Assembly (NCBI RefSeq): GCF_004354985.1
Contig: NZ_SMSK01000010.1
Coordinates: forward strand, 156,686-220,685
DNA: 64,000 bases
Direction of reading: 5' to 3'
Source: Segetibacter sp. 3557_3
GTDB lineage: Bacteria; Bacteroidota; Bacteroidia; Chitinophagales; Chitinophagaceae
Shown here: piece after piece, positions 45,472-53,813 of the stretch
How positions within the stretch are numbered: position 1 is the stretch's first letter
Layout: every line of letters begins with the position of its first letter
The notes under the pieces: generated by a model
The model's input: only the letters and a program-made list of their open reading frames with translations
The model's database searches: none
Told to the model about the DNA's origin: nothing
Position numbers and translations under genes: made by a program

Positions 45472-47019
45472 TTAGAAAACCGGAACAAACTTTAGGTAAT
45501 CCAGTGTAAGATTCGCGGGAATGCCGGTGCCGGTGCTTGCCGGAGCCTGTAGGCGTAAACGCCGGGTTGCCGGGTTAAAAGTAAAGTCACTTCCATCGGG
45601 TAAACGCAACGGCCGTTGCAATTGGAAATTATAATCGGGGTTGGTATATTCGCCCAGGTACACCTCGGAATAATCGTATGGTTTTACGGGCACCTGAACA
45701 GAAAAGGCAGGTGTAAAGGGAACGTTGTTTGCCCCTATCCTTAATATCTGTTGAAGGGTTGAGTCTGTACCATATGGATCATCTCCCTGGCCTGATATCG
45801 TTCTGTCGTTTAATGCTACCCAGTAAACACGGTATTTAAGCGTATACAGGTCGTTTGTAAAATAGTCGACATAATAATTTAAGCCGCTTGAACCCAGGTT
45901 GAGATAGATGTCTTTGAAGGGCGTTCCGCTGGTAGGGTTATTACGTTCCCGATAAAAGATTTTAGTGATGTAACGGTCAAGATAAGAGCTGAGTGAATCG
46001 GGGCGCTCGCCCTGCAGGTAATAAACCGGGATCTTTTCTTCTTTTGCTGTCAGCGCCTCATTCATGATATAAACGATCCCGTTACTGAGTCGCCTGGTTT
46101 CAACGATCCCGTTTTTGTTCATGTTTACCCTTACGCCAAACTTCGACAGCAACGCTGCGGGAAGATTTTCGGGCTTGTATAAACCTTTAATGGCAAAATC
46201 TTTTACAACGGCCCACGAAGCGTTGGCGTTTGTAATAGCCGGATCAGCGCTTTGGAAATATGGCCTCAGCTTTATGCCCTCAGCCGTAAATGCGGTATTG
46301 GTCAAGAGCACATAAGTATAAAGGCTGTCTTCATTTGCAACTTCATAAATTTTTGTCCGGTAAGTATTGATTTGAACAATTCCTGTATTGGGCTTGTAAA
46401 CCGGCTGTCCGGTTAAAGGGTTTATACTGTCGAGTACGGCGACAGCAGGATCCTGCGCCTGGTAGTTTAAGGTTGAGATGTACGCATTTTGGGCGTATTG
46501 TTCTTTTGTTGCACCTATAAACTCCCACACACTTTGCAAGGGCGAAATGGCTTTATCGATGATGTGTAAAACCCCGTTGCGTACATAGGTGTCGGAGGTT
46601 ATTACATTAGCGTCTTCCAGCTTTTTGCCGGCGAAAAACAACCGCTTTCCATTCAACATCGGAACCCTCATGGAGTCGTTACCCATGCGGGAAAAGTAGA
46701 GCTGGCCGGAAATGTGGTTGAGCAGGAATGCTTTTAGCCTGGCCGTATCGTTAACCACATCAGCAGGGAGCGCATTCAAAGCAGTATTCGAAGGTGCCCA
46801 TACCGTGTAGTTTTTTGAAGAAGCGATCTCTTTATCAAGTCCCGTTTTTGCGAGGTACTCAGCAAATTTTGTAAGCTCCGGAACCCGGCCAATGTACTCC
46901 GATAGGTTATCATTGAGCGACAGCTCTGTCACTGCCGTATGGTCGTTCCATTTGTTACACGACAGGGTGGCAATTACAAAAAGGCCAAAGAAAAGAAACC
47001 CAAGTTTTGAAAACCGCAT
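45472..47019 (-). CDS. FAS1 (fasciclin)-domain surface lipoprotein, PUL
   Basis: The protein has 515 residues from the ATG at 47019 (MRFSKLGFLFF), with a lipoprotein Cys in IATLSCNKWND. The longer frame from 47052 does not begin with a signal peptide. A FAS1 domain is at about 30-165 (YTVWAPSNTALNALP, then GVLHIIDKAISPL) and a weaker one is at about 175-330 (AEGIKLRPYFQ, GIVYIMNEALT). The last third (about 345-515) is a beta-rich module ending TLDYLKFVPVF, similar to the end of the neighbouring FAS1 protein. FAS1 domains mediate protein or glycan adhesion. In this locus a role as surface glycan-binding or complex-assembly protein is inferred. Confidence 0.82.
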   Translation of the reverse strand: MRFSKLGFLFFGLFVIATLSCNKWNDHTAVTELSLNDNLSEYIGRVPELTKFAEYLAKTGLDKEIASSKNYTVWAPSNTALNALPADVVNDTARLKAFLLNHISGQLYFSRMGNDSMRVPMLNGKRLFFAGKKLEDANVITSDTYVRNGVLHIIDKAISPLQSVWEFIGATKEQYAQNAYISTLNYQAQDPAVAVLDSINPLTGQPVYKPNTGIVQINTYRTKIYEVANEDSLYTYVLLTNTAFTAEGIKLRPYFQSADPAITNANASWAVVKDFAIKGLYKPENLPAALLSKFGVRVNMNKNGIVETRRLSNGIVYIMNEALTAKEEKIPVYYLQGERPDSLSSYLDRYITKIFYRERNNPTSGTPFKDIYLNLGSSGLNYYVDYFTNDLYTLKYRVYWVALNDRTISGQGDDPYGTDSTLQQILRIGANNVPFTPAFSVQVPVKPYDYSEVYLGEYTNPDYNFQLQRPLRLPDGSDFTFNPATRRLRLQAPASTGTGIPANLTLDYLKFVPVF

Positions 47020-47112
47020 GCTGCTATACTTTGTAAGAATATTTTCCACCATTCGTGGGAATGCAGAAAAGCTTAAGAGAAAAATTATTTTGTCACCCCT
47101 GGCATTTCGCCG

Positions 47113-47185
47113 CGTTTAGCTTCAACTGTACAAGTGAGTGACACAACCGGGGCTGATTAGTGTTCTACCGCCGGTCACCAGAAAA
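47113..47185 (+). repeat. Small dispersed repeat, family F, copy 1
   Basis: TGTACAAGTGAGTGACACAACCGG, GATTAGTGTTCTACCGCCGG and CCAGAAAA recur at 56598-56670 with few changes. The word GTACAAG...GTGACACAAC is similar to the MITE core GTACAAGAGTGCGACGCAAC, so this may be a diverged relative. It lies between two operon genes, which could weaken or split that transcript. Confidence 0.6.
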
Positions 47186-47205
47186 TCACCATATTGATTG
47201 TAAAA

Positions 47206-48903
47206 CTAATATTCGATTGAGCCGTCAGGGTTAAACCGCGGCCGGGTTTGGTTAACGTCGACCGGAATGAAATGTACCATGTCGAAGTTGCAATCAGAAT
47301 TGCTTCCCGACACGAGGTCGAACCTGAGTTTATGCCGGCCGGTTGCTTTTACATCAACAATGCCGAGCATCCGGCCAACTGTTGAACCAGACTTGCGTGC
47401 GGCGCCAGCCCACCACTTCCAACCAAGTGCTTCCAGTGTGGCTTCCTGCAGTGGATCAACAGAGGCGATCTTCTGGTGAAAAGCCACCAGCGCACTGGTT
47501 AACGGTACAGAGTCGAAAGAAGCCTGCACCGCACTTACCGTGCTGTTTTGGGTATAATAGCAAAACCAAACTTTGTATTTGCCTTTTACCAGCAAAGGGG
47601 TAGTAAATTCGATCCAGCTGTTTGATGCGCACGTGCCAAGGTTATCGGTATTGCTCGAACTTCTGCCGATACCCATTTGCCAGTAATCGCCAAGGTAGCC
47701 CTGTACACCATTACGGTATTTAAGGCAGCTCTTTTCCCACTTGATGTCTTTAAATGCATTGCCATCGTTATAATCGAAGAGGTAAGTTTTTTTACGATAG
47801 ATATTGCTGAGCCTTGTAAGTTCAGGTATTTCGGCACAAAGGTCCCAATATACCGGAAAGGGGTTCCGAACCTTTATGGATAAGTGGCCAAGTGCGCGAT
47901 GCAGCACCCCGTTTGTTGCGGAAACGTCGCTGTTTGCCTGGTCGAGAACAATTCCTTTTTCGTAAACGGTGCCGTTGATGGTATTGTACTGGTCGTCGTT
48001 GATGAGCACCTGCTTATTCACCAGCTTATTGGTGATCACCTCGAGTGGCGCCTTTGTTTCGTGAGAACCGGCGACAACGATGTCAGCCAGGTACTTAACG
48101 TTGTTGAGGATATGATAGGCCACATACAGGTACAAACTGTCGTTTGGATTCCTGGGGTTGCCGGTATTATTGTATCTGGCCTTTAGATCGGCATAACTGT
48201 TAATTGCAGTATCCTTAAGTGCCTGGTTGGTTTCTGCAATAAGTGTTAACCAACGCATGCTTCCGTCGGCATTTTTTGTTGCATTTAGCGAGTCGTAAAA
48301 TCCGGTTTCTTTTAGTGCCTGCAGAAAGATTGAGTAGTCCGGACTCTTTTCTACCAGCTGGGCAATGGTGCTCACCGATGGCGTAAGAACCCTGTCGACA
48401 ACGTGAATGATACCGTTACCCAAAACAATGTTTGAGTTAACCACCCTGCCCTGCCGGTTAATCATAAAAAAGGAAGCACCCTCTTTGTTTACGGCAGTGG
48501 TCACCAGGTATTGGCCATACATGGTCACCGACGGCAGTTTGCCATCATTAAATTCATTGGTTCTGACCATTTCGTCGAGCAGGTGAAACTTAACAATGTC
48601 CTGTGCTTCTGCGGGCGATAGTTGGTCGAGCGATTTACCAATTGCTTTGAGGTGTGCATCAACCCCTTCGTTTGTTGGGGCAAATAGCGTGTAGGTGCCA
48701 TATATGCTCAGTGCCTCATTAAAACCAGCTTTACCAACAAGGGAGATGAATGCACTAAAACGTTTGCTGCTATCCTTTTGCAGGTACTCCAGTATGTTCT
48801 CGTCCTCAGTTGTTGCCTCACGAATAGCCGTTTTCTTACAATTGCTGAAGATCAGCACTGTAAAACAGGTTATGGCCAGCGGGATAAATAAGTACTTTTT
48901 CAT
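47206..48903 (-). CDS. FAS1 (fasciclin)-domain surface lipoprotein with C-terminal carbohydrate-binding-like module, PUL
   Basis: The protein has 565 residues from the ATG at 48903 (MKKYLFIPLAITCFTV), with a lipoprotein Cys in IFSNCKKTAI. Two FAS1 domains are visible: about 30-185 (GTYTLFAPTNEGVDAHL, then GIIHVVDRVLTPS) and about 190-345 (ending TNGVLHRALGHLSIK). The rest (about 360-565) is a beta-sandwich with KYKVWFCYYTQNSTVSAVQASFD and GRHKLRFDLVSGSNSDCNFDMVHFIPVD, resembling galactose-binding-like carbohydrate modules. It begins 10 bp after the SusD gene's stop and is followed by the second FAS1 gene 186 bp on. The likely place is the outer surface, next to SusCD. Confidence 0.84.
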   Translation of the reverse strand: MKKYLFIPLAITCFTVLIFSNCKKTAIREATTEDENILEYLQKDSSKRFSAFISLVGKAGFNEALSIYGTYTLFAPTNEGVDAHLKAIGKSLDQLSPAEAQDIVKFHLLDEMVRTNEFNDGKLPSVTMYGQYLVTTAVNKEGASFFMINRQGRVVNSNIVLGNGIIHVVDRVLTPSVSTIAQLVEKSPDYSIFLQALKETGFYDSLNATKNADGSMRWLTLIAETNQALKDTAINSYADLKARYNNTGNPRNPNDSLYLYVAYHILNNVKYLADIVVAGSHETKAPLEVITNKLVNKQVLINDDQYNTINGTVYEKGIVLDQANSDVSATNGVLHRALGHLSIKVRNPFPVYWDLCAEIPELTRLSNIYRKKTYLFDYNDGNAFKDIKWEKSCLKYRNGVQGYLGDYWQMGIGRSSSNTDNLGTCASNSWIEFTTPLLVKGKYKVWFCYYTQNSTVSAVQASFDSVPLTSALVAFHQKIASVDPLQEATLEALGWKWWAGAARKSGSTVGRMLGIVDVKATGRHKLRFDLVSGSNSDCNFDMVHFIPVDVNQTRPRFNPDGSIEY

Positions 48904-48913
48904 ATGGGCACGT

Positions 48914-50431
48914 TTATTTGTAAAAGGGATTCTGAACAAGGTTTTTATTGGTCTGCAACTCGTAATCGAATATCGGGAAGTAGTGGCTGTTGTGGTCCTG
49001 CATTTTCGTTTGGGCCGTACGCACCAGGTTAGCCGGAACCGTTGTTGAAACCATGTCCATCAGGTAATCAAGATGCGCGTAGTTGTCTCTTTTGGCATAG
49101 CGCAAAACATCGTACCAGCGCTTACCCTCGAACATAAATTCCCTTGCTCTTTCTTCCAGGATGTACAACGACACTTCTTCTTTGCTGGCCGGGTTGGGGT
49201 TGGTGTTGGTTACGCTTAAGGCATTGGCGCGGTTACGTATGATGTTCACAATGTCGAGTGCTTCTGTACCGCGGTTAAGTTGTGCCAGCGCTTCGGCCTT
49301 CATCAGCAGCACATCGGCAAAGCGGTAAACAAACCAGTGGGTATTCGATTCAGATAGGGCAACCAGGTCGGTGCTGTTTTTACCAACATATTTCCAGATG
49401 GTGGCATCTTCCGACCTTACTGATGCGCCATCCGAGCGCAGGTCTTTAAGAAAGTTTACATCATCCGTTCCATAAACCTGGTCCATTACCCTGTTTGCTG
49501 CAACAAATCTTTTGTTTCCAACCGCAAACATGCTATAAAAAGGATTCAGCTTCTGCGCATCAAACTGGAACTCGAAAATACTTTCATTCGAATTGCCGGT
49601 ACGATAAAGCGTATTAAACCAGGATGTTCCTCCGGCAATCAATCCAAAGCGCCGCGAGTTAATCACCTTATCTGCAGCAGCAATGGCCTCGGTATATTTC
49701 TCCATCCAAAGGTAAACATCTGCTTGTATAGCATTGATGGTATAGCGGGTAATTCTCCCTTTATCGTGTGCCTGGCTGCCGTAGGTTATTGCGGCTTTTG
49801 GCTCTGCCTCATTAAGGTCTTTCAAGATCTGCTGTAGCACTTCTGCCTGCGGGCTTTTTGCCAGTGTAACAATCTCCACGTCACTTGAAGTGGATTTCAA
49901 TTTCAGCGGCACATCGCCAAAGCTGCGAACAAGGTAAAAGTACAACAAGGCGCGAAGTGCCTTTGCCTCAGCTATGTCTGCATCAAGTTGCTGCTGGGTC
50001 AGGGTCTTATCGGTATTTAATACAAGTGGCGCGAAGTCCATTACGGTGTTACAATAATTGATCGTACGGTATAGTGGCCGCCAGCTTACGATTGGATTGC
50101 TGGCAACGGTATTTACGTTGATCACCTCAAACTCCAGGCCCGAGGTACCCAATGAAGGCGCGACCATATCCGCCCTGAGTTCTCCCCACAGGAAGAGCAG
50201 TTCCGCAAGCGGGGTGCCGCTGCCACCAGGGTCGCCCAATAACGAACCATAGCAACCCATCACAAAGGCGTGGATTTGCTGTTTCGTTTTCCAGTAGTCT
50301 TCGCGAATGATCCCGTCCGACGGCTTCAGGTCAAGGCTCTTTTTACAGGAAGCCGCAACCAAAACAAAACCCAGCAGCACTAGGAATAAATAAAGTGGTT
50401 TCCTCAACATTTTCGAATTTTGTAAAGACAT
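48914..50431 (-). CDS. SusD/RagB-type nutrient-binding lipoprotein (PUL pair 1)
   Basis: The protein has 505 residues from the ATG at 50431; the ATG at 50410 gives a clean lipoprotein signal MLRKPLYLFLVLLGFVLVAA before Cys and is equally possible. The frame open from 50515 has a poor N-terminus. SusD features include KQQIHAFVMGCYGSLLG, AEAKALRALLYFYLVRSFGDVPL, FADVLLMKAEALAQL and ERAREFMFEGKRWYDVLRYAKR, the RagB signature near the end. Its SusC gene is 83 bp upstream (from 50431) and a FAS1 gene 10 bp downstream. Confidence 0.92.
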   Translation of the reverse strand: MSLQNSKMLRKPLYLFLVLLGFVLVAASCKKSLDLKPSDGIIREDYWKTKQQIHAFVMGCYGSLLGDPGGSGTPLAELLFLWGELRADMVAPSLGTSGLEFEVINVNTVASNPIVSWRPLYRTINYCNTVMDFAPLVLNTDKTLTQQQLDADIAEAKALRALLYFYLVRSFGDVPLKLKSTSSDVEIVTLAKSPQAEVLQQILKDLNEAEPKAAITYGSQAHDKGRITRYTINAIQADVYLWMEKYTEAIAAADKVINSRRFGLIAGGTSWFNTLYRTGNSNESIFEFQFDAQKLNPFYSMFAVGNKRFVAANRVMDQVYGTDDVNFLKDLRSDGASVRSEDATIWKYVGKNSTDLVALSESNTHWFVYRFADVLLMKAEALAQLNRGTEALDIVNIIRNRANALSVTNTNPNPASKEEVSLYILEERAREFMFEGKRWYDVLRYAKRDNYAHLDYLMDMVSTTVPANLVRTAQTKMQDHNSHYFPIFDYELQTNKNLVQNPFYK

Positions 50432-50514
50432 AAGTTTTTTTGTTACCGGCATTTGGACCCAGGGCGACAATGCTGGCGACGCTCCGTTCAAAGATTGTTT
50501 TTCATGGCAGCACA

Positions 50515-53500
50515 TTAAAACGAACCCGTGAGACCAATGGTAAACATCTTTACCGGTGGTGTCATAGAATTATCTGTCGCCACCCTGAATGGGTCACTCC
50601 CCCGCACGCTAATCTCCGGATCCTGTCCCGTGTACCTGGTTGCCGTTACAATATTTTCTGCCGTGATGTATGCACTCAGGTTTTTGATTTTCATTTTCTC
50701 GAGCGTTGGTTTTGTAAACGTGTACCGAAGGGTAACGGTTCTAAACCTCAGGAAAGACCCATCCTCAACATATCGCGATGAGCCCAGCCAGTTATAACCT
50801 GTAGCAAACAAGGCTCGCGGCACGTCCGTTACGTCGCCGGGTTTACGCCAGCGTTGCAATACCTCTGTACTCTGGTTATCGTAACCATACATGTTGGTAC
50901 TCCTCATTTCAGTACCGTTGATGATATCGTATTTGTAACGAAAGTTGAAAAAGGTGGATAGACGCCATTGCGACTTGTAGGCAACGTTCAATCCAAAACC
51001 ACCTGCGAACTGCGGGTTACTGTTTCCTAGAAAAACGATGTCGCGATAATCGATGGTACCATCGTGGTTGATATCCTCGTACATGGCATCACCGGGTTGA
51101 AAAGTGTAGTCTACTGTTGGGTAGTTAAAGCGCATATATACCACGTCGCCATTGGGTCTCAACACCGGCTCACCTTTGTCGTTACGAACAACAGTTGCAT
51201 CAAGATCTTTGTAAACCCCTTTATACCTGAAACCGTAGAACGAACCAAAAGGATTATCAACCTGCATAAAGGTCTTGTACTGCCCGTTTGAAGTGATGTT
51301 TCCTTTTTCGACCGGGTAGAACTCGGAGATTTCCCTGATCACGTTGATGTTCCTGGAAATATTGAAGTTGAAATCGATTGTCCAGGTTTTATTTTTGAAA
51401 GGGGTCGTATTCAGCGCGATTTCCCAGCCCTGGTTATCCATTGTACCCACGTTCATGTCTACGTCGTTGAAGCCGTTTTCAGACGCAATCTGCAGATCCT
51501 GGAAAAACAGGTCCTTCGTTCTGTTTTTGTAAAACTCTACGTCGAGACTTACTTTATTCTTAAACATTGCCAGGTTTACACCAACATTTTGACCGATGAC
51601 AGTTTCCCACCTCAGGTTACGCAGTTCCATATTGGAGGAGTAAACCCCGGCTTCGCCAAGATAGTTCCAGTTGAGGTTGCTATAGGTGTTGTAAAAAGTA
51701 TAGTCGCGCTTTGGGGCATTACCGCTGCGGCCATAGCTTGCACGTAAACTCAGGTCATCCACTACCTTGTTGAAGCGGGTCATAAACTTTTCGCCAGATA
51801 TCCGCCATCTTGTAGAAAGAGACGGAAACAATCCATAACGGTTCGCCGATGACAAACGGGAGTTTGCATCACCACGAAGACCCGCATTGATCATGTACTT
51901 ATCGTCGTAACCATATTGCGCGTTGAGCAATGCGCTTCGTGTGCGGGTCTGGCTGGTACCTGATGCCAGTTTCGACTCTGTGCCATTTGCCCGCGCAGGT
52001 ATCGATGGATCCTGCAGGTTGGAGGATGCGGAGTTGGTTGTTTGCGCCTGGTACGATACACTCCGGGCGTCATAAGTCATGACATTCAATAAGCCTAAAA
52101 AGCTGTGCTTGCTATCGTTAATACGCGGGGTATAAGTTAATGAAGATTTTGTTTGTACGTTGAAGCCGTCGTTATCGCCATCGTAAGAAATGTTCACCGT
52201 ATTTTCCGTCCATGGCCGGCCGGTTGCAATCTGGGGCAAAAAGCTTTTACTCTTGGTGTTGTTGATGTCGAACTGTACATCAAACGTTGCCGTCCAGATG
52301 TTCGGATCGATTGCATACTGCAGGTTGAACTTTGGAATGATGCGGTCGCTGGTGACTTTATTTACGGCAGAGTATGCCATAGCTACCGGATTGATTGTAC
52401 CGCGGATGTTGCTGCCACTTACACCCAGGAACTGGCCCTGGATATTGGCGAAGGGAGAGTAATACACCGGGGTAAGGTTGCCGTATTCATCGTACTCATA
52501 AATGCCCATGTTCGGCATTTTTATATAGGCAACACTCCGCAGGTTGTCTGCGTAGTTCCTGCTGTTATTGGAATGGGTATAAGACAGGTCCGTTTTAAAG
52601 GTGATACGGTCGGATACGTTATAGTCGAGGTTGATCCGGGTGCTGATCCTGCTCAGGTCTGTTCCGATGGTAACACCTTGTTGATTCAGGTAACCCAGCG
52701 ACGCATAATAACGCGCCTTTGCGCCACCACCCGTCATGGAAATGTTGTGGTCCTGGGTGTTGCCCATTCTTGAGATGGCGTCTACCCAATTGGTGTTGTT
52801 GCCATAATTATAAAAGTAGTAGGGATCGTTTGGGTCAAACTTAAATTCGTTAACCGATTGGGTGTTCAGCGGGATACCGTTCCTGTTCATATATGCTTCG
52901 GGTATCAGGTTCGAATACTGCTTCCCGTTCAGCATTGGGATGGGCTTTGCCTTTGGCGACACGGTTCCTTTGAAAGTATAGCTCAGGGTTGGCTTACCGC
53001 GTGTTCCCCTTTTGGTGTTGATAATCAAAACCCCGTTTGCCGCACGCGAACCCCATAGCGCAGTGGCTGCACCATCTTTTAGAATGGTGATGTCTTTGAT
53101 ATCGGAAGGGGCAATATTCAGTAAGGTGGCATACCCCTGATCGTCGGCGGTACCAAAGTTGAAGTCACTCGGGATTTGTGTTTCATAAGGCATCCCGTCC
53201 ACTACAATCAACGGTTCGTTGGAAGAATTGATCGAAGACGTACCACGGATACGGATCTGCATACCTGCACCAGGATCCCCGGAGTTTGCGGCTATGTCAA
53301 CACCTGCTAACCTGCCCTGTAACGCCTGGTCGATGGAAGTGGCCTGCATTTCTTCCATCTCCTTTGCGCTGATCTTGGCTGTCGCAATGGTAGAGTTACG
53401 GTCAGTTATCGATAACATGCCGTTGTCGGTGCGCTTTTGTGCAACCACAACAACATCGCCCATTTGTTTTGAACTGGAAGTCATTTTTACATTAAAGACC

Positions 53501-53793
53501 CTGCGGGTATTGATCGACAGGTCTTCAATTGCGATATAGCCAATGTTAGACAACGACAGTTTGTGCCGGGTATCGGAGATGCGCATGGAAAAGTTCCCGT
53601 TTACGTCGGTACTCACCCCGCGAATGACCCGCTTTTCCGCATCGATCTCTGTTACGGATACGCCTTGAACCGGGCTGTTTTTATCATCTGTGATCTTACC
53701 GGTTATCGTTATCGACTGCTGTTGTGCAAATACAAACGAGAACGATAGCAGCAGCACCAGGGATAATAAGCCTTTTGAAATAAAAATCTTCAT
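50515..53793 (-). CDS. SusC/RagA-type TonB-linked transporter (PUL pair 1)
   Basis: The protein has 1092 residues from the ATG at 53793 (MKIFISKGLLSLVLLL); the TTG at 53799 is less likely. A signal peptide ends FVFAQQQ. The regulatory-like domain (TITGKITDDKNSPVQGVSV), the plug (ALQGRLAGVDIAANSGDPG, EPLIVVDGMPYETQ, ITILKDGAATALWGSRAANGV) and the barrel ending FTIGLTGSF follow. It is the first SusC of the two-pair locus and follows a four-domain FAS1 lipoprotein by 20 bp. The two SusC proteins of the locus are clearly diverged from each other, so they probably carry different oligosaccharides or sizes. Confidence 0.94.
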   Translation of the reverse strand: MKIFISKGLLSLVLLLSFSFVFAQQQSITITGKITDDKNSPVQGVSVTEIDAEKRVIRGVSTDVNGNFSMRISDTRHKLSLSNIGYIAIEDLSINTRRVFNVKMTSSSKQMGDVVVVAQKRTDNGMLSITDRNSTIATAKISAKEMEEMQATSIDQALQGRLAGVDIAANSGDPGAGMQIRIRGTSSINSSNEPLIVVDGMPYETQIPSDFNFGTADDQGYATLLNIAPSDIKDITILKDGAATALWGSRAANGVLIINTKRGTRGKPTLSYTFKGTVSPKAKPIPMLNGKQYSNLIPEAYMNRNGIPLNTQSVNEFKFDPNDPYYFYNYGNNTNWVDAISRMGNTQDHNISMTGGGAKARYYASLGYLNQQGVTIGTDLSRISTRINLDYNVSDRITFKTDLSYTHSNNSRNYADNLRSVAYIKMPNMGIYEYDEYGNLTPVYYSPFANIQGQFLGVSGSNIRGTINPVAMAYSAVNKVTSDRIIPKFNLQYAIDPNIWTATFDVQFDINNTKSKSFLPQIATGRPWTENTVNISYDGDNDGFNVQTKSSLTYTPRINDSKHSFLGLLNVMTYDARSVSYQAQTTNSASSNLQDPSIPARANGTESKLASGTSQTRTRSALLNAQYGYDDKYMINAGLRGDANSRLSSANRYGLFPSLSTRWRISGEKFMTRFNKVVDDLSLRASYGRSGNAPKRDYTFYNTYSNLNWNYLGEAGVYSSNMELRNLRWETVIGQNVGVNLAMFKNKVSLDVEFYKNRTKDLFFQDLQIASENGFNDVDMNVGTMDNQGWEIALNTTPFKNKTWTIDFNFNISRNINVIREISEFYPVEKGNITSNGQYKTFMQVDNPFGSFYGFRYKGVYKDLDATVVRNDKGEPVLRPNGDVVYMRFNYPTVDYTFQPGDAMYEDINHDGTIDYRDIVFLGNSNPQFAGGFGLNVAYKSQWRLSTFFNFRYKYDIINGTEMRSTNMYGYDNQSTEVLQRWRKPGDVTDVPRALFATGYNWLGSSRYVEDGSFLRFRTVTLRYTFTKPTLEKMKIKNLSAYITAENIVTATRYTGQDPEISVRGSDPFRVATDNSMTPPVKMFTIGLTGSF

Positions 53794-53813
53794 AAGCAAT
53801 TTATGGCAGGCAG

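Noticed and set aside
52153..52773. A 206-codon plus-strand frame inside the SusC gene
   Set aside because: It is antisense to a clearly conserved SusC sequence and has no signal peptide or known motif.
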